NCBI RefSeq assembly: GCF_008843145.1
Contig: NZ_CP030265.1
Span: 897,001 to 961,000 of the forward strand
Origin: Skermanella pratensis
Lineage (GTDB): Bacteria > Pseudomonadota > Alphaproteobacteria > Azospirillales > Azospirillaceae
Direction of reading: 5' to 3'
DNA length: 64,000 nucleotides
Position numbers and translations under genes: made by a program. Each line of letters starts with the position of its first letter. The first letter of the stretch is position 1. The notes beneath the pieces are model-generated. The model saw only the letters and a list, made by a program, of their open reading frames with translations, made no database searches and was not told where the DNA came from. This document shows, piece after piece, positions 1 through 9,150 of this stretch.

Positions 1-107
1 GTCTTCCGGCATATTCGACGCGGGGCCGGCCCGGGGGCTTTGGCATCCGCGCCGGCGGCCCAATCTTAATGCCATGGCAAACGAACTGCACGGGAATCAC
101 TGGAACC

Positions 108-743
108 ATGGCCAAGAAGGCTGATCTGTCACGCCAAATCATCGATGCCGCCATGAAGCAGGCCGCGGACAAGGGATGGCGGGCCACGACCATGGCCGAC
201 ATCGCCGCCGAAGCGAAGCTGTCGCTGGCCGACATATACCGGATCTTTCCGGGCAAACCCGACATCCTGCGCGGGTTCACCCGCCAGATCGACGAAGCCG
301 TGCTGTCCGGGAGCGGGCAGGGGGACGACGGGGAATCCCCGCGCGACCGGCTGTTCGACGTGATGATGCGCCGCTTTGACGCACTAACCCCCTACCGGGC
401 TGCGGTGGAGAGCATTTCCCGCGACCTGCGCTCCGATCCGATCGCCGCGGCGTGGCACGCCTGCGCCCTGCGGCGCTCGCTCGCCTGGATGCTGGAAGCC
501 GCCGGGATCTCGGCGGACGGTCTCCCCGGCGTGCTCCGGGTCAAGGGGCTGGGGGCGATCTACCTGGCGGTCATGAGGGTTTGGCTGACCGACGACAGCG
601 CCGACCTGTCGCGCACCATGGCGGCGCTCGACGCCAGGCTGCGCCAGGCGGAGCAGTTCTCCCGCACCCTGCGCTCCCGCGGGGGCCGCGGCGGCGCCTC
701 CCGGCCGGACGGCTCCCCGGACCAACCCGGCGTAACGGTCTGA
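108..743 (+). CDS. TetR family transcriptional regulator
   Basis: A 211-residue DNA-binding regulator. The N-terminal helix-turn-helix is visible at about residues 10-55 (TTMADIAAEAKLSLADIYRIF, then PGKPDIL), the classic TetR pattern, followed by an all-helical ligand/dimer domain of normal length. I chose the ATG at 108 (MAKKADLS) over an in-frame ATG at 69, because the extra 13 residues do not look like the family; neither has a strong Shine-Dalgarno sequence. It lies just upstream of, and in the same direction as, a phasin gene; whether it controls that gene is not shown. The target and ligand cannot be read from the sequence. Confidence 0.85.
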   Translation: MAKKADLSRQIIDAAMKQAADKGWRATTMADIAAEAKLSLADIYRIFPGKPDILRGFTRQIDEAVLSGSGQGDDGESPRDRLFDVMMRRFDALTPYRAAVESISRDLRSDPIAAAWHACALRRSLAWMLEAAGISADGLPGVLRVKGLGAIYLAVMRVWLTDDSADLSRTMAALDARLRQAEQFSRTLRSRGGRGGASRPDGSPDQPGVTV

Positions 744-818
744 GGGCCGCTGTTGTTGCGCTGCACAAAAGAAGTTGACGCAGAATTGCGCAATCTGCAT
801 GATGCGGCATCAAACCTG

Positions 819-829
819 TTGCGGCGCAG
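819..829 (+). promoter_or_regulatory. Possible PhaR-type box upstream of the phasin gene
   Basis: TTGCGGCGCAG matches CTGC-N3-GCAG, the published form of PhaR sites in Rhodobacter, with one mismatch. It sits about 30 bases before the phasin start, in a stretch rich in TGC/GCA repeats (about 750-830) that would suit a polyhydroxybutyrate-responsive repressor. This is motif reading only. Confidence 0.35.
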
Positions 830-859
830 CAACGATGAATGCTTTCAAGGGGATGGCAC

Positions 860-1312
860 ATGGCAAAGACTAACCCGTTCTTCGACGTCGACGTTTCCAA
901 GTTCACCGACGTTTCGAAGCTGATGTCCGAATTCAAGCTTCCCGGTGTCGACGTCGAGTCCGCGCTCGCCGCGCAGCAGAAGAACATCCAGGCCCTGACC
1001 GCCGCCAACCAGCTCGCGTTCGAAGGCTTCCAGGCCGTTGCCCGCCGGCAGTCCGAGATCCTGCGCCAGACCATCGAGCAGACCACCTCCATCGTGTCCG
1101 AGCTGCTCGCCGCCGGCTCGCCGGAGGAGAAGGTCGCCAAGCAGGCCGACCTCGTGAAGGTCGCCTTCGAGAAGGCCCTGGCCAACACCCGCGAGCTGGC
1201 CGAACTGGTCACCAAGTCCAACTCCGAGGCCGCCGACGTGATCAACAAGCGCGTCAGCGAGAGCCTGGAAGAGCTGAAGTCGGCCGTCGCCAAGGCCAAG
1301 GCGGCGAAGTAA
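860..1312 (+). CDS. Phasin family protein (PHA granule-associated)
   Basis: A 150-residue, mainly helical, alanine-rich protein with the phasin signature: [11 protein letters not shown] at the start, a core [20 protein letters not shown], a long amphipathic helix, and a C-terminus rich in alanine and lysine. Phasins coat polyhydroxyalkanoate granules and control their size and surface. The start at 860 has a clear Shine-Dalgarno AAGGGG at 847-852; an upstream in-frame ATG at 839 lacks one. The leader holds TGC/GCA repeats compatible with control by PhaR. The family assignment is strong; the paralogue cannot be named. Confidence 0.9.
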   Translation: MAKTNPFFDVDVSKFTDVSKLMSEFKLPGVDVESALAAQQKNIQALTAANQLAFEGFQAVARRQSEILRQTIEQTTSIVSELLAAGSPEEKVAKQADLVKVAFEKALANTRELAELVTKSNSEAADVINKRVSESLEELKSAVAKAKAAK

Positions 1313-1457
1313 GCACGATCGAGGCAGGGTCCGGCGGTCGCCGGGCTTGGTCCGCCAGGGTGGGGCCGCAGCCGGGAAACCGGCGGCGGCCTTGTCATTT
1401 GCGCGCCCGGCCGCTAGCCTCCGCAACCTTGAAATAAAGAGGGGGGAGGGACTGCGC

Positions 1458-1823
1458 ATGACCGGCAAGGGCGGAACGACGGCCACCATGAACATCGGCT
1501 TCGAGGATTTCCTCAAGGTCGACATCCGCGTCGGGACGATCACCGCCGTGGAGCCTTATCCCGAGGCGCGCCGCCCGGCCTACAAGCTCCAGGTGGATTT
1601 CGGCCCGGAGATCGGGGTGCGTCGCACCTCCGCCCAGATCACCCGGCATTATACGCCGGAAACGCTGGTCGGCCGCCAGGTTGCCGGGGTCGTCAATTTC
1701 CCGCCGAAGCAGATCGGCAAGTTCATGTCCGAAGTCCTGGTATTGGGCTTCCCCGACGAGAACGGGGAGGTCGTGCTCGTCACGCCGGAGCGCAAGGTTC
1801 CGGACGGCGGACGGCTGTATTGA
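1458..1823 (+). CDS. csaA: CsaA-type tRNA-binding protein
   Basis: A 121-residue single-domain protein with the tRNA_bind OB fold: [14 protein letters not shown], then a five-stranded barrel ending in [19 protein letters not shown]. CsaA is a small homodimeric relative of the tRNA-binding domain of methionyl- and phenylalanyl-tRNA synthetases and has been proposed to be a chaperone. The ATG at 1458 follows a G-rich Shine-Dalgarno (GGGGAGGG, about 1443-1450). A second ATG at 1488 would give 111 residues, closer to the family's usual length, so the start is not settled. Confidence 0.88.
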   Translation: MTGKGGTTATMNIGFEDFLKVDIRVGTITAVEPYPEARRPAYKLQVDFGPEIGVRRTSAQITRHYTPETLVGRQVAGVVNFPPKQIGKFMSEVLVLGFPDENGEVVLVTPERKVPDGGRLY

Positions 1824-1986
1824 CGGTGCGCCGATCCAAAATCGAGCCGATTCCCCGGCTTCCGCCGACAGATGTCGTCTGCAGGAAAATCCCGCGCCTT
1901 CACCTGATGTAAAGCGGAAATGACTTACTGAGTACTGAAGATGCCGGTGCATCATGCTCGTCATCACTTCAGTTTTGCGGTAATTC

Positions 1987-3128
1987 ATGGCAAATCCAAA
2001 AAGCCTCTCCACTCTACTGTCCGTCAGCATCGCCGTCCTGTGCATCGCGCCGGTCGCGGGGGTCAGCCTGCTCGCCAACGGGACGATCGGCACCCGGCTG
2101 CGCGACCAGGCGGGCGCCGGTGCGCTGGACCTCAGCGCCCAGATCGCCGACAAGCTGGATCGCAGCATGTTCGAGCGCTGGCAGGACATCCGGATGATCG
2201 GCGGGATCCAGGAAACCCTGGAAACCGATTCCGACTCCGACCGGCTGAGGGTCAAGCTCGACATCCTTCAGCGCAGTTCCCCGGAATACGCCTGGATCGG
2301 TCTCGCGAGCCCGGAAGGCAAGGTCCTCGTCAGCACCAGGGGCCTGCTGGAAGGCGCCGACGTGTCGGGCAGGCCGTGGTTCCGGGCCGGCAGCCGCGAC
2401 ATGTTCGCCGGCGACGTGCACGAGGCGGTGCTCCTTGCCAAGAAACTGCCGCCGAACGCCGATGGCGACCCTCTGCGCTTCGTAGACGTCGCCATGCCGC
2501 TGAAGCGTCCCGACGGCGTCCCGCTCGGTGTCCTGGGGGCCCATCTCAGCTGGTCCTGGGGGAGGAGATCACCGCCTCGGTCCTCGGGATCCGGGGTGAC
2601 CGGAGCGAAAGCGTCGAAGCGCTCATCGTCAGCCGCGAGGGCGACGTGCTCCTGGGGCCGGACGACATGATCGGCAGGAAGCTGGACCTGCTCAGCCTGG
2701 GCGCCGCGCGCCAGGGCGGCACGCGATACGGCTTCGAGACTTGGCCCGACGGCCGCGACTACCTGACCGCCACGACCCTGACGGTGGGGCATCGCGATTA
2801 TCCCGGACTCGGCTGGTCCGTGGTCGTGCGCCAGGAGGCCGACACGGTCCTGGCCCCGATCCGGCTGTTCCAGTGGACGCTGGCGCTGCTGGCCCTGGGC
2901 GCCGCCCTGGCCGCGGCGTTCGCGGGATCGATGCTGGCGAAGCGGATCACCCGGCCGCTGCTGGAGATCGCGGACGCGGCCGACCGCATCCGCGAGTACG
3001 ACCACGACGCCCGCATCCCCTATGCCCGCTCCTATGCCGAGGTCTTCCGGCTCTCCAGCGCGCTGGTCGACCTGGACGCCAGGCTGCGTCGGCGCGTGGC
3101 CAACCGGCCCAAGGCTCCCGCCGCCTGA
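1987..3128 (+). CDS. Cache-HAMP membrane sensor without output domain (one-base frameshift)
   Basis: A membrane sensor reconstructed from two frames, about 380 residues once repaired. It has an N-terminal transmembrane helix (about 9-31), a periplasmic double-Cache region containing GRPWFRAG and DVAMPLKRPDG, a second transmembrane helix near the C-terminus (LFQWTLALLALGAALAAAFA) and a HAMP-like segment (RITRPLLEIADAADRIREYD). The frame breaks at the G run 2558-2562: adding one G continues the conserved LGVLGAHLSWSWGEEI into the second frame. The gene stops right after HAMP, so there is no visible GGDEF, EAL, kinase or chemotaxis domain. It lies beside a c-di-GMP-responsive polysaccharide synthase locus on the opposite strand. 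Confidence 0.8.
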
Positions 3129-3156
3129 GGCCGCTCCTCCTCGACCTGCCGGCGGC

Positions 3157-5121
3157 CTACTGGGCCGCGCGGCGGCCGAGCCCGGCCAGCAGGCCCCGCC
3201 AGTTCACCCGCGAAACGTTGAGCTGGTAGCCGTCCGAGTAGATCTTCCGGATCATCCTGTCGCGGGTCTCGGCATCGTGGAGGAACTTCACCACGAAGGC
3301 GCCGTCGCGCTCGTTGACGACCGTCACCGGCACCATGCCGACATCGGCCATATGGAGCAGGAAGCCGTCGCCGACGGCGGCCGGAGCGGTCCCTTGGATG
3401 CGGGCTCCGCCGAGCGAGATGTCGATCAGGCGCGCCGGGATCAGGTCGCCGGACAGCTCCATCTCCACCTCCTCGTCGGTCGGGTAGCGTTCGTCGCCGC
3501 GCAGCCGGGGCAGTTCGATGCACACCATCATCGCCAGCAGCAGGACAATCAGGTTGTAGAAGCTCCAGAACAGGATCACGAGCTTGCCGTCCCCGGCGCC
3601 GCCGTCCGGGGCATAGTCGGACAGCATGGCGTAGACCATGCCGCCGACTGTCATCAGCGACAGCGCGCCGAACCGCCGCATCATGGCCCACTGAACGACC
3701 CGCCTGCTGCGCTCGCCGCCCTTGGCGGTGACCTTGAACTTCTGTCCCTTGGGTCGCAGCAGGCCCGTGAATACCGCCCGGTTGATCTCGAACATGGTCA
3801 GCACCTGGCTGACATCGTTCATGATCGGGACGATCTTGCCCCCGGTGGTCCAGTTCAGCGCGATCATGACGGCGACGAAATAGGGGACGAAGTATGTCAC
3901 CACGTCGGGAAACGACGCGTTCACCGCGCTGATGCCGAACCACCAGTAGAGCGCCGGGATCACCAGGCAGGCCAGCCGGAAACAGAAGGTCGAACTCCAG
4001 TAGAGCAGGGCGTCCAGCAGGCCGAGACGGTCCATCCAGTCCAGCCGGTTGCGCCGGAACGGGCTGAGCGGCCCGCGGACGATCTGCATCAGCCCCAGGC
4101 ACCAGCGTCCCCGCTGGGTCACGTACTCCTTCATCCCCTCGGGGGCCAGGCCGTCGCTCAACCGCTCGTTCAGGTAGACGGTGCGCAGCCCGTGCTGCTT
4201 CAGGCGCAGGGTGACCAGGAAGTCCTCGGTCACGCTGTCGGTCGGAAAGCCGCCGATCGCCCTCAGCCCGTCCCAGCGCATCATCGAGGAGGTGCCGCAG
4301 CAGAAAGCGATGCCCCAGGCGTCGCGGCAGGCCATCAGATGGTCGAAGAAGAAGCGCTGCTCGTCGGGATAGGCCCGGCCGATCCGCAGGTTCGACTGGA
4401 TCGGGTCGGGATTGAAGAAGTGCTGCGGCGTCTGGACCAGCCCGACCGAGGGGTCGTGGAACAGGGCCAGCGTGCGGCTGACGAAGTCGTCGTGGGCAAC
4501 GAAATCGGCGTCGAGCACGACGATGAACTCCGGCTCCGGCTCCAGGGTGGCCAGGTGCGCCAGGCCGTTGTTGATGTTGCCGGCCTTGGCGTGGCTGTTG
4601 TCGGGCCGGGTCAGGTAGCCGACGCCGCGGGCGGCGCACAGGTCGCGCAGCCAGTCCCGCCGGCCGTCGTCCAGCACCCAGACGCGGAGCTTCGGATGGT
4701 CGATGCCCAGCGCGCCGGCGATGGTCCGCGACAGGATCGCCTCTTCCTCGTTGTAGGTGGTGATCAGGACGTCCACCTGCGGCGGCCGGTCGGCCGGCCA
4801 CCACCGCGCGTTCGCCGTCGCCTCACCCCGCCGGTCGCGGGTCCTGACCAGGATCAAGGAGGAGAGCGTGGAGCCCAGCATCACCAGCATCTCCAGCGCC
4901 ATGAAGACGGCGCCGCAGACGAAATCGGCGTCGAGCGCAGGCGGCGGCAGCGTCTGGGTCAGCCGCCAGGCGATGTAGCGCCAGCCCGTGCCGACCGACA
5001 CCGTGAACAGCAGGACGCGCACCCTCGTGTCGGAGGTCGAGCAGAACGGCAGGATCGACAGGGCCAGCCCCGCGATCACCAGCGACGGCGCCAGGCCCGC
5101 CTCCAGGGCGGAGAAGACCAT
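3157..5121 (-). CDS. GT2 processive glycosyltransferase with PilZ domain (BcsA/BgsA-like)
   Basis: A 654-residue membrane polysaccharide synthase. Catalytic motifs of processive GT2 enzymes are all present: D151-D152-G, D204-x-D206, T298-E-D300 and Q336-RGRW340. Several transmembrane helices flank the catalytic domain. The C-terminal PilZ domain (about residues 540-640) has both c-di-GMP motifs, RxxxR (RGDER) and D-x-S-x-x-G (DISLGG), so the enzyme is probably activated by c-di-GMP. It starts 4 bases after a HlyD-type gene and there is no bcsB, bcsC or cellulase beside it. That arrangement argues against ordinary cellulose synthase and resembles Sinorhizobium BgsA/BgsB mixed-linkage beta-glucan synthase or Alg8/Alg44; the product is inferred, not shown. 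Confidence 0.88.
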   Translation of the reverse strand: MVFSALEAGLAPSLVIAGLALSILPFCSTSDTRVRVLLFTVSVGTGWRYIAWRLTQTLPPPALDADFVCGAVFMALEMLVMLGSTLSSLILVRTRDRRGEATANARWWPADRPPQVDVLITTYNEEEAILSRTIAGALGIDHPKLRVWVLDDGRRDWLRDLCAARGVGYLTRPDNSHAKAGNINNGLAHLATLEPEPEFIVVLDADFVAHDDFVSRTLALFHDPSVGLVQTPQHFFNPDPIQSNLRIGRAYPDEQRFFFDHLMACRDAWGIAFCCGTSSMMRWDGLRAIGGFPTDSVTEDFLVTLRLKQHGLRTVYLNERLSDGLAPEGMKEYVTQRGRWCLGLMQIVRGPLSPFRRNRLDWMDRLGLLDALLYWSSTFCFRLACLVIPALYWWFGISAVNASFPDVVTYFVPYFVAVMIALNWTTGGKIVPIMNDVSQVLTMFEINRAVFTGLLRPKGQKFKVTAKGGERSRRVVQWAMMRRFGALSLMTVGGMVYAMLSDYAPDGGAGDGKLVILFWSFYNLIVLLLAMMVCIELPRLRGDERYPTDEEVEMELSGDLIPARLIDISLGGARIQGTAPAAVGDGFLLHMADVGMVPVTVVNERDGAFVVKFLHDAETRDRMIRKIYSDGYQLNVSRVNWRGLLAGLGRRAAQ

Positions 5122-5125
5122 CGGC

Positions 5126-6334
5126 CTACAGGCCCAGCCAGGCGCGCAGCCGTCCGGTCCCGTCGCCGAAACCGGAGAACGAGATCTTGCCGGTCCGGCC
5201 GACCGCGCAGTTCGCCTCCGGGTCGTTCAGCACGCCGGGCACCGACAGCGCCACGTCGTAGCGCTGGAGATGATCCGGTCCCGGGCTGATCGCCAAGTTG
5301 TTGTAGACCGTCGCGGCGCCGGACCCGGCGAGCCGGAGAACCACCGCGTCGTAGCTCCGGCGGGTGCCGGCCAGCCGGAACCGGGCCGGATCGCCGACCC
5401 GCAGGCGGTTGTAGTCGCGCTCGCCGACCGACGCGGTGACCACCGTGGTCGAGCAGTCCAGCAGGCGCAGGATGTCCTGGCCCTTCCGGGCATATTCGCC
5501 GGCACCCAGCGCCGCCTCCCAGACCCGGCCGTCCACGGGAGAGTTCAGGAACGCCTCGCGCATCCGGCCGACCCGCTGGCGCTCCACGGCGATGTGGTCG
5601 CGCACCTTGGCCAGCCGGCCGGTGCGTTCCTCCAGGCCGGCGCGCAACTCGGCGGCCAGCAGGTCCAGCTCCATCGTCCGCTGGCTCGAATAGGGCGTGT
5701 CGTTGTAGCTGTCGCCCAGGAAGGTCCCTTTGGACGCCGCCGCGTACTGGATCCTCAGCGTCTCGACCCGGGCGGCGGCGGCCTTCGCGGCGAGGGCCGC
5801 GACGCTGTGGCCGGCGCTCGCCTTGTCCAGCATGGCCGCGGACTGGATGCCCTTGGCCTTCAGCTCCTCGGCCCGGACCAGGGTGGCTTCGGATTCCTGG
5901 GTGGTCGCCCTGGCGCCGGCCAGCATGGCCTCCGCCTCGTCGATCTGGGCGCGCAGCTGGCGGAGCCGGCCCTCCTGGTAGGACAGGGTGCGTCCGGCAA
6001 GTTCCGTCCTGCTTTGCTTCAGGTCGGAGAGCCTGGCCCGGAGCAAAGCGGTTTCCGCGGCCAGCGCGTCGGCGGAGCGCTCCAGGTCCTGGACCCGCGC
6101 ATCGTCGGCACGCTCGTCGGTGACGCTGCCCAAGACCTCGCGGGCCTGGACGCGTTGGCCGATCGTCAGAGGCTTCAGTTCCAGGTATCCGTCGATCGGA
6201 GACCTGACCATGGCGACCCGAGCATTGATCACGGCATCACTGCTCACGATCGAGAAACCTTCACCGATCAGGATATACATACCCAAACCGGATATTACTG
6301 CTCCGGCTATCAGCTTAGCCGATTTGTTGGGCAC
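5126..6334 (-). CDS. HlyD-family membrane fusion protein, partner of the GT2 synthase
   Basis: A 402-residue periplasmic adaptor. It has one N-terminal transmembrane helix (about 8-27), a biotinyl-lipoyl-like half (VRSPIDGYLELKPLTIGQRVQ), a long coiled coil (about 80-260), the second lipoyl half (NSPVDGRVWEAALGAGEYARKGQDI) and a beta-barrel region. The start codon is GTG at 6334. The gene is first in the operon and is followed 4 bases later by the PilZ-containing synthase, so it probably couples synthesis to export across the periplasm, as BgsB and Alg44 do. There is no neighbouring ABC or RND pump, which argues against a multidrug role. Confidence 0.85.
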   Translation of the reverse strand: MPNKSAKLIAGAVISGLGMYILIGEGFSIVSSDAVINARVAMVRSPIDGYLELKPLTIGQRVQAREVLGSVTDERADDARVQDLERSADALAAETALLRARLSDLKQSRTELAGRTLSYQEGRLRQLRAQIDEAEAMLAGARATTQESEATLVRAEELKAKGIQSAAMLDKASAGHSVAALAAKAAAARVETLRIQYAAASKGTFLGDSYNDTPYSSQRTMELDLLAAELRAGLEERTGRLAKVRDHIAVERQRVGRMREAFLNSPVDGRVWEAALGAGEYARKGQDILRLLDCSTTVVTASVGERDYNRLRVGDPARFRLAGTRRSYDAVVLRLAGSGAATVYNNLAISPGPDHLQRYDVALSVPGVLNDPEANCAVGRTGKISFSGFGDGTGRLRAWLGL

Positions 6335-6448
6335 CTTTATCTTCCCATCTCAGATACTACCAGATGATGGAAGTATTATTAGAGGATGGTTGATAATCGG
6401 TAAGCGTACCGGGATATGCAGGCCGGCGGCCCCGCGCCGGGGGCCGGG

Positions 6449-7816
6449 TCAGACCGGCAGCCGCACCACCGCGCGCAGGCCGCCGCGCGGGCTTTCCGCC
6501 AGCGTGATGTCGCCGCCGTGGCTTCGGATCACGTCGCGGGCGATGGTCAGGCCGAGGCCGACGCCTCCGGTCGACCGGTTCCGCGATTCCTCCAGCCGGA
6601 AGAAGGGGCGGAACACGTCCTCGTGGGAGCCGGCCGGGATGCCGGGACCGTCGTCGTCCACGGTGATCTCGATCGCGTCGTCGCGCCGGCCGGCCTGGAC
6701 CCAGACATGGTCGGCATAGCGCCGCGCGTTCCCGATCAGGTTGGCGAGGCAGCGCTTGACCGAGTTCGGGCGGAGCGGCAGGCTCATCTCGCCTTCCAGG
6801 TGGACGTCCACGACGGCCCCGTCGCGCCGCGCCGTGCCGACCGCCTCGTTGATCAGGCGGTTCAGGTCGGTCGGCACCGGCGTCTCGGCGCCCTCGCCGC
6901 GGGCGAAGGCCAGGTAACCCTCGATCATCTGCTCCATCTCGATCACGTCGGTCTTCAGGTCGTCCACGTCGGGCCCGTCGCCGAACAGCTCGAGCTGAAG
7001 CTTCATGCGGGTCAGCGGCGTGCGCAGGTCGTGGGAGACGCCGGCCAGCATCTCGGTCCGCTGGCTGATCTGACGCTGGATCCGTTCGCGCATCACCAGG
7101 AAGGCGGCGGCGGCCTGCCGGACCTCCGTGGCGCCCTCCAGCTTGAACCGGGTCACGTCCCGGCCCTTGCCGAAGGCGTCCGCCGCCGCGGCCAGCCGGC
7201 GGATCGGCCGGATCTGGTTGCGCATGAAGATGATCGCGATCGCGAACAGCACCATGGCGGCGCCGACCATCCAGAGCAGGAAGATATAGGTCGTCGAGCT
7301 GAACAGGCGGCGTTCGGGCGCCATCACCGACAGCACGCCGTCGGCCATCTGCACCCGGATCTCGACCCAGTTGCTGGCGATCCGGGTATCGACCGTGAAG
7401 GGCTTCCGCACCCGTTCGTCCAGCGCCATGCCCAGCGTGCGCTCCAGCAGGCTGCTCAGCTCCTGCCGGCGGTTCGGGATGACGGCTTCCGGCTCGAAGG
7501 TGATGATCAGGTCCATGGTGCGCGCCGCCATGGCCAGCGTGTCCGTGCGGTCGGCGATCGAGACATCGCGTTCCAGCTGCTCGATCACCATGCCGATCTC
7601 GCCGGCCACCGCGAAGGCCAGCCGGTTGGTCATGGTCTCCCAGTGCCGGTCGTAGAAGATCCAGGTGGCGACCACCTGGAGCAGGATGACCGGCGTGACG
7701 ATGATCAGCAGCGACCGCCCGAACAGCGTCTGGGGCAGCATCCGCTTGATCAGCCCGCGCGGTCCGCGCCGGTCCGGACCGTAGCTGCGCGCGGTCAGCT
7801 CATGTATCGCCGTCAT
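6449..7816 (-). CDS. EnvZ-like sensor histidine kinase
   Basis: A 455-residue membrane kinase. Transmembrane helices lie at about 37-55 and 178-200 around a periplasmic domain of about 120 residues, followed by HAMP, HisKA with phospho-acceptor H262 (GVSHDLRTPLTRMK), and HATPase_c with N box NLIGNARRYA, DDGPGIP and GVGLGLTIARDVI. It is the third gene of a MarR-regulator-kinase operon (about 40 bases after the regulator) and is clearly the cognate kinase. The overall layout is that of OmpR/EnvZ systems. Confidence 0.92.
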   Translation of the reverse strand: MTAIHELTARSYGPDRRGPRGLIKRMLPQTLFGRSLLIIVTPVILLQVVATWIFYDRHWETMTNRLAFAVAGEIGMVIEQLERDVSIADRTDTLAMAARTMDLIITFEPEAVIPNRRQELSSLLERTLGMALDERVRKPFTVDTRIASNWVEIRVQMADGVLSVMAPERRLFSSTTYIFLLWMVGAAMVLFAIAIIFMRNQIRPIRRLAAAADAFGKGRDVTRFKLEGATEVRQAAAAFLVMRERIQRQISQRTEMLAGVSHDLRTPLTRMKLQLELFGDGPDVDDLKTDVIEMEQMIEGYLAFARGEGAETPVPTDLNRLINEAVGTARRDGAVVDVHLEGEMSLPLRPNSVKRCLANLIGNARRYADHVWVQAGRRDDAIEITVDDDGPGIPAGSHEDVFRPFFRLEESRNRSTGGVGLGLTIARDVIRSHGGDITLAESPRGGLRAVVRLPV

Positions 7817-7859
7817 GGCCCTGCCTCGTCATTCCGGGAAACGGACCCGGCCGATGAAT

Positions 7860-8543
7860 TCATTCCGATCTCAGAACATAACCCTCGCCGCGCACGGTGT
7901 GGAGATAGCGCGGCAGCCTGGGATCGTCCTCCAGCTTGCTGCGCAGGCGGCTGACCTGGACGTCCACGGTGCGGGCGTTGCCGACGATACCGGCGCGGTC
8001 CGCCAGTTCCTCGCGGGTCAGGATGGCTCCGGGCTGGCTTGCCAGGACCCTCAGCAGGGCCGCCTCGGCGCTGGTCAGGCGCACCGTCTCGTCACCGGCG
8101 CGCAGCTCCTCCCGGTCGGGGACGAAGGTCCATTTGCCGATCCGCAGGTCGGCCATCGGCTCGACCGGGCGCGGCACCCGGCGCAGGATCGAGGTGATGC
8201 GCAGGACCAGCTCGCGCGGCTCGAAGGGTTTGCTCATGTAGTCGTCGGCGCCCGCTTCCAGCCCGGCGATGCGGTCGTCCAGCTCGCCCCGCGCGGTCAG
8301 CAGCAGGATCGGCACCTGGCTTTCGCGCCGCAGGCTCTCGGTCAGATCCAGGCCGCTTTCCCCCGGCATCATCACGTCCAGCACGATCAGGTCGAAGGCG
8401 AGGCTGCCGAGCTTGGCCCGGGCGTCGGCCGCGTGCTGCGCGGTGGTCACCATGAAACCGTTCTTCACCAGGTACTTGCGCAGCACCTCCCGCAGCCTCA
8501 GGTCGTCGTCGACCACCAGGATGTGGGGCATCTCCTCGGTCAT
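7860..8543 (-). CDS. petR: OmpR/PetR-like response regulator
   Basis: A 227-residue regulator: receiver domain with acidic pocket D12-D14, phospho-acceptor D56 (LIVLDVMMPG) and K105, then a Trans_reg_C winged helix ending in SRLRSKLEDD and VRGEGYVL. It lies between a MarR gene (23 bases upstream) and a kinase. In Rhodobacter, a MarR-like petP and OmpR-like petR form such a pair and petR is needed for photosynthetic and respiratory growth. The symbol is given by this context and similarity, so treat it as provisional. Confidence 0.85.
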   Translation of the reverse strand: MTEEMPHILVVDDDLRLREVLRKYLVKNGFMVTTAQHAADARAKLGSLAFDLIVLDVMMPGESGLDLTESLRRESQVPILLLTARGELDDRIAGLEAGADDYMSKPFEPRELVLRITSILRRVPRPVEPMADLRIGKWTFVPDREELRAGDETVRLTSAEAALLRVLASQPGAILTREELADRAGIVGNARTVDVQVSRLRSKLEDDPRLPRYLHTVRGEGYVLRSE

Positions 8544-8566
8544 GGCGGCATCCTGTCAGCGTTTCG

Positions 8567-9073
8567 TCAGCGTTTCGGGGGCGGGCGGTCCATCCTGGCG
8601 GTGAATTTCGGGCGGTCCTCGTCGTCGATGATCCCCAGCATGACCTCGCGGAAGCCTTCCACCGCGACGGCGCCGGCCTTGCGGTAGGCCTTCGCGATCC
8701 GCTGGCGCTGGCTCTCGGACAGCTGGCGCTCCAGCTCGACGCCCTTCTCGGTCAGCTCCAGCAGCCGCTGGCGCCGGTCGCGCACGCCCGGCCGCTGGGT
8801 CACGAAGCCCAGGCGGACCAGCTCGCTCAGGACGCGCGACAGGCTCTGCTTCGTTATGCGCAGAATCGATAGCAGCTCTGTAACGGTTATCGCCGGGTTC
8901 CGGCCGATGAAGTAGATGACCCGGTGGTGGGCTCGCCCGAGGCCGATTTTGCCAAGGATTGCATCGGGTTCGGCGGTGAAGTCGCGATAGGCGTAGAACA
9001 GCAGCTCCATGCCCTGGCGCAATTCCTCCTCGCGCAGGAAGAGGGGGTTCACCCCGGTTTTTACGTCAGCCAT
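8567..9073 (-). CDS. petP: MarR family regulator (PetP-like)
   Basis: A 168-residue winged-helix regulator with the MarR core: HHRVIYFIGRNPAITVTELLSILRITKQSLSRVLSELVRLGFV, wing residues RPGVRDRRQRLLELTEKG, and flanking dimer helices. It is the first gene of the petP-petR-kinase operon and is divergent from ilvE, with 77 bases between them that must hold both promoters. Autoregulation or control of ilvE is possible but not shown. Confidence 0.85.
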   Translation of the reverse strand: MADVKTGVNPLFLREEELRQGMELLFYAYRDFTAEPDAILGKIGLGRAHHRVIYFIGRNPAITVTELLSILRITKQSLSRVLSELVRLGFVTQRPGVRDRRQRLLELTEKGVELERQLSESQRQRIAKAYRKAGAVAVEGFREVMLGIIDDEDRPKFTARMDRPPPKR

Positions 9074-9150
9074 GTTGACACAAGTGCAATCCGAATGTTA
9101 CGTGTTACCCGCCATACCGAGACATAATCTAACAATGAAAGTGGTTTGTG

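Noticed and set aside
3022-5289. 755-codon open frame on the + strand
   Set aside because: It is antisense to the GT2 synthase and reads as Arg/Pro/His/Gln-rich nonsense without a domain; a by-product of high GC.
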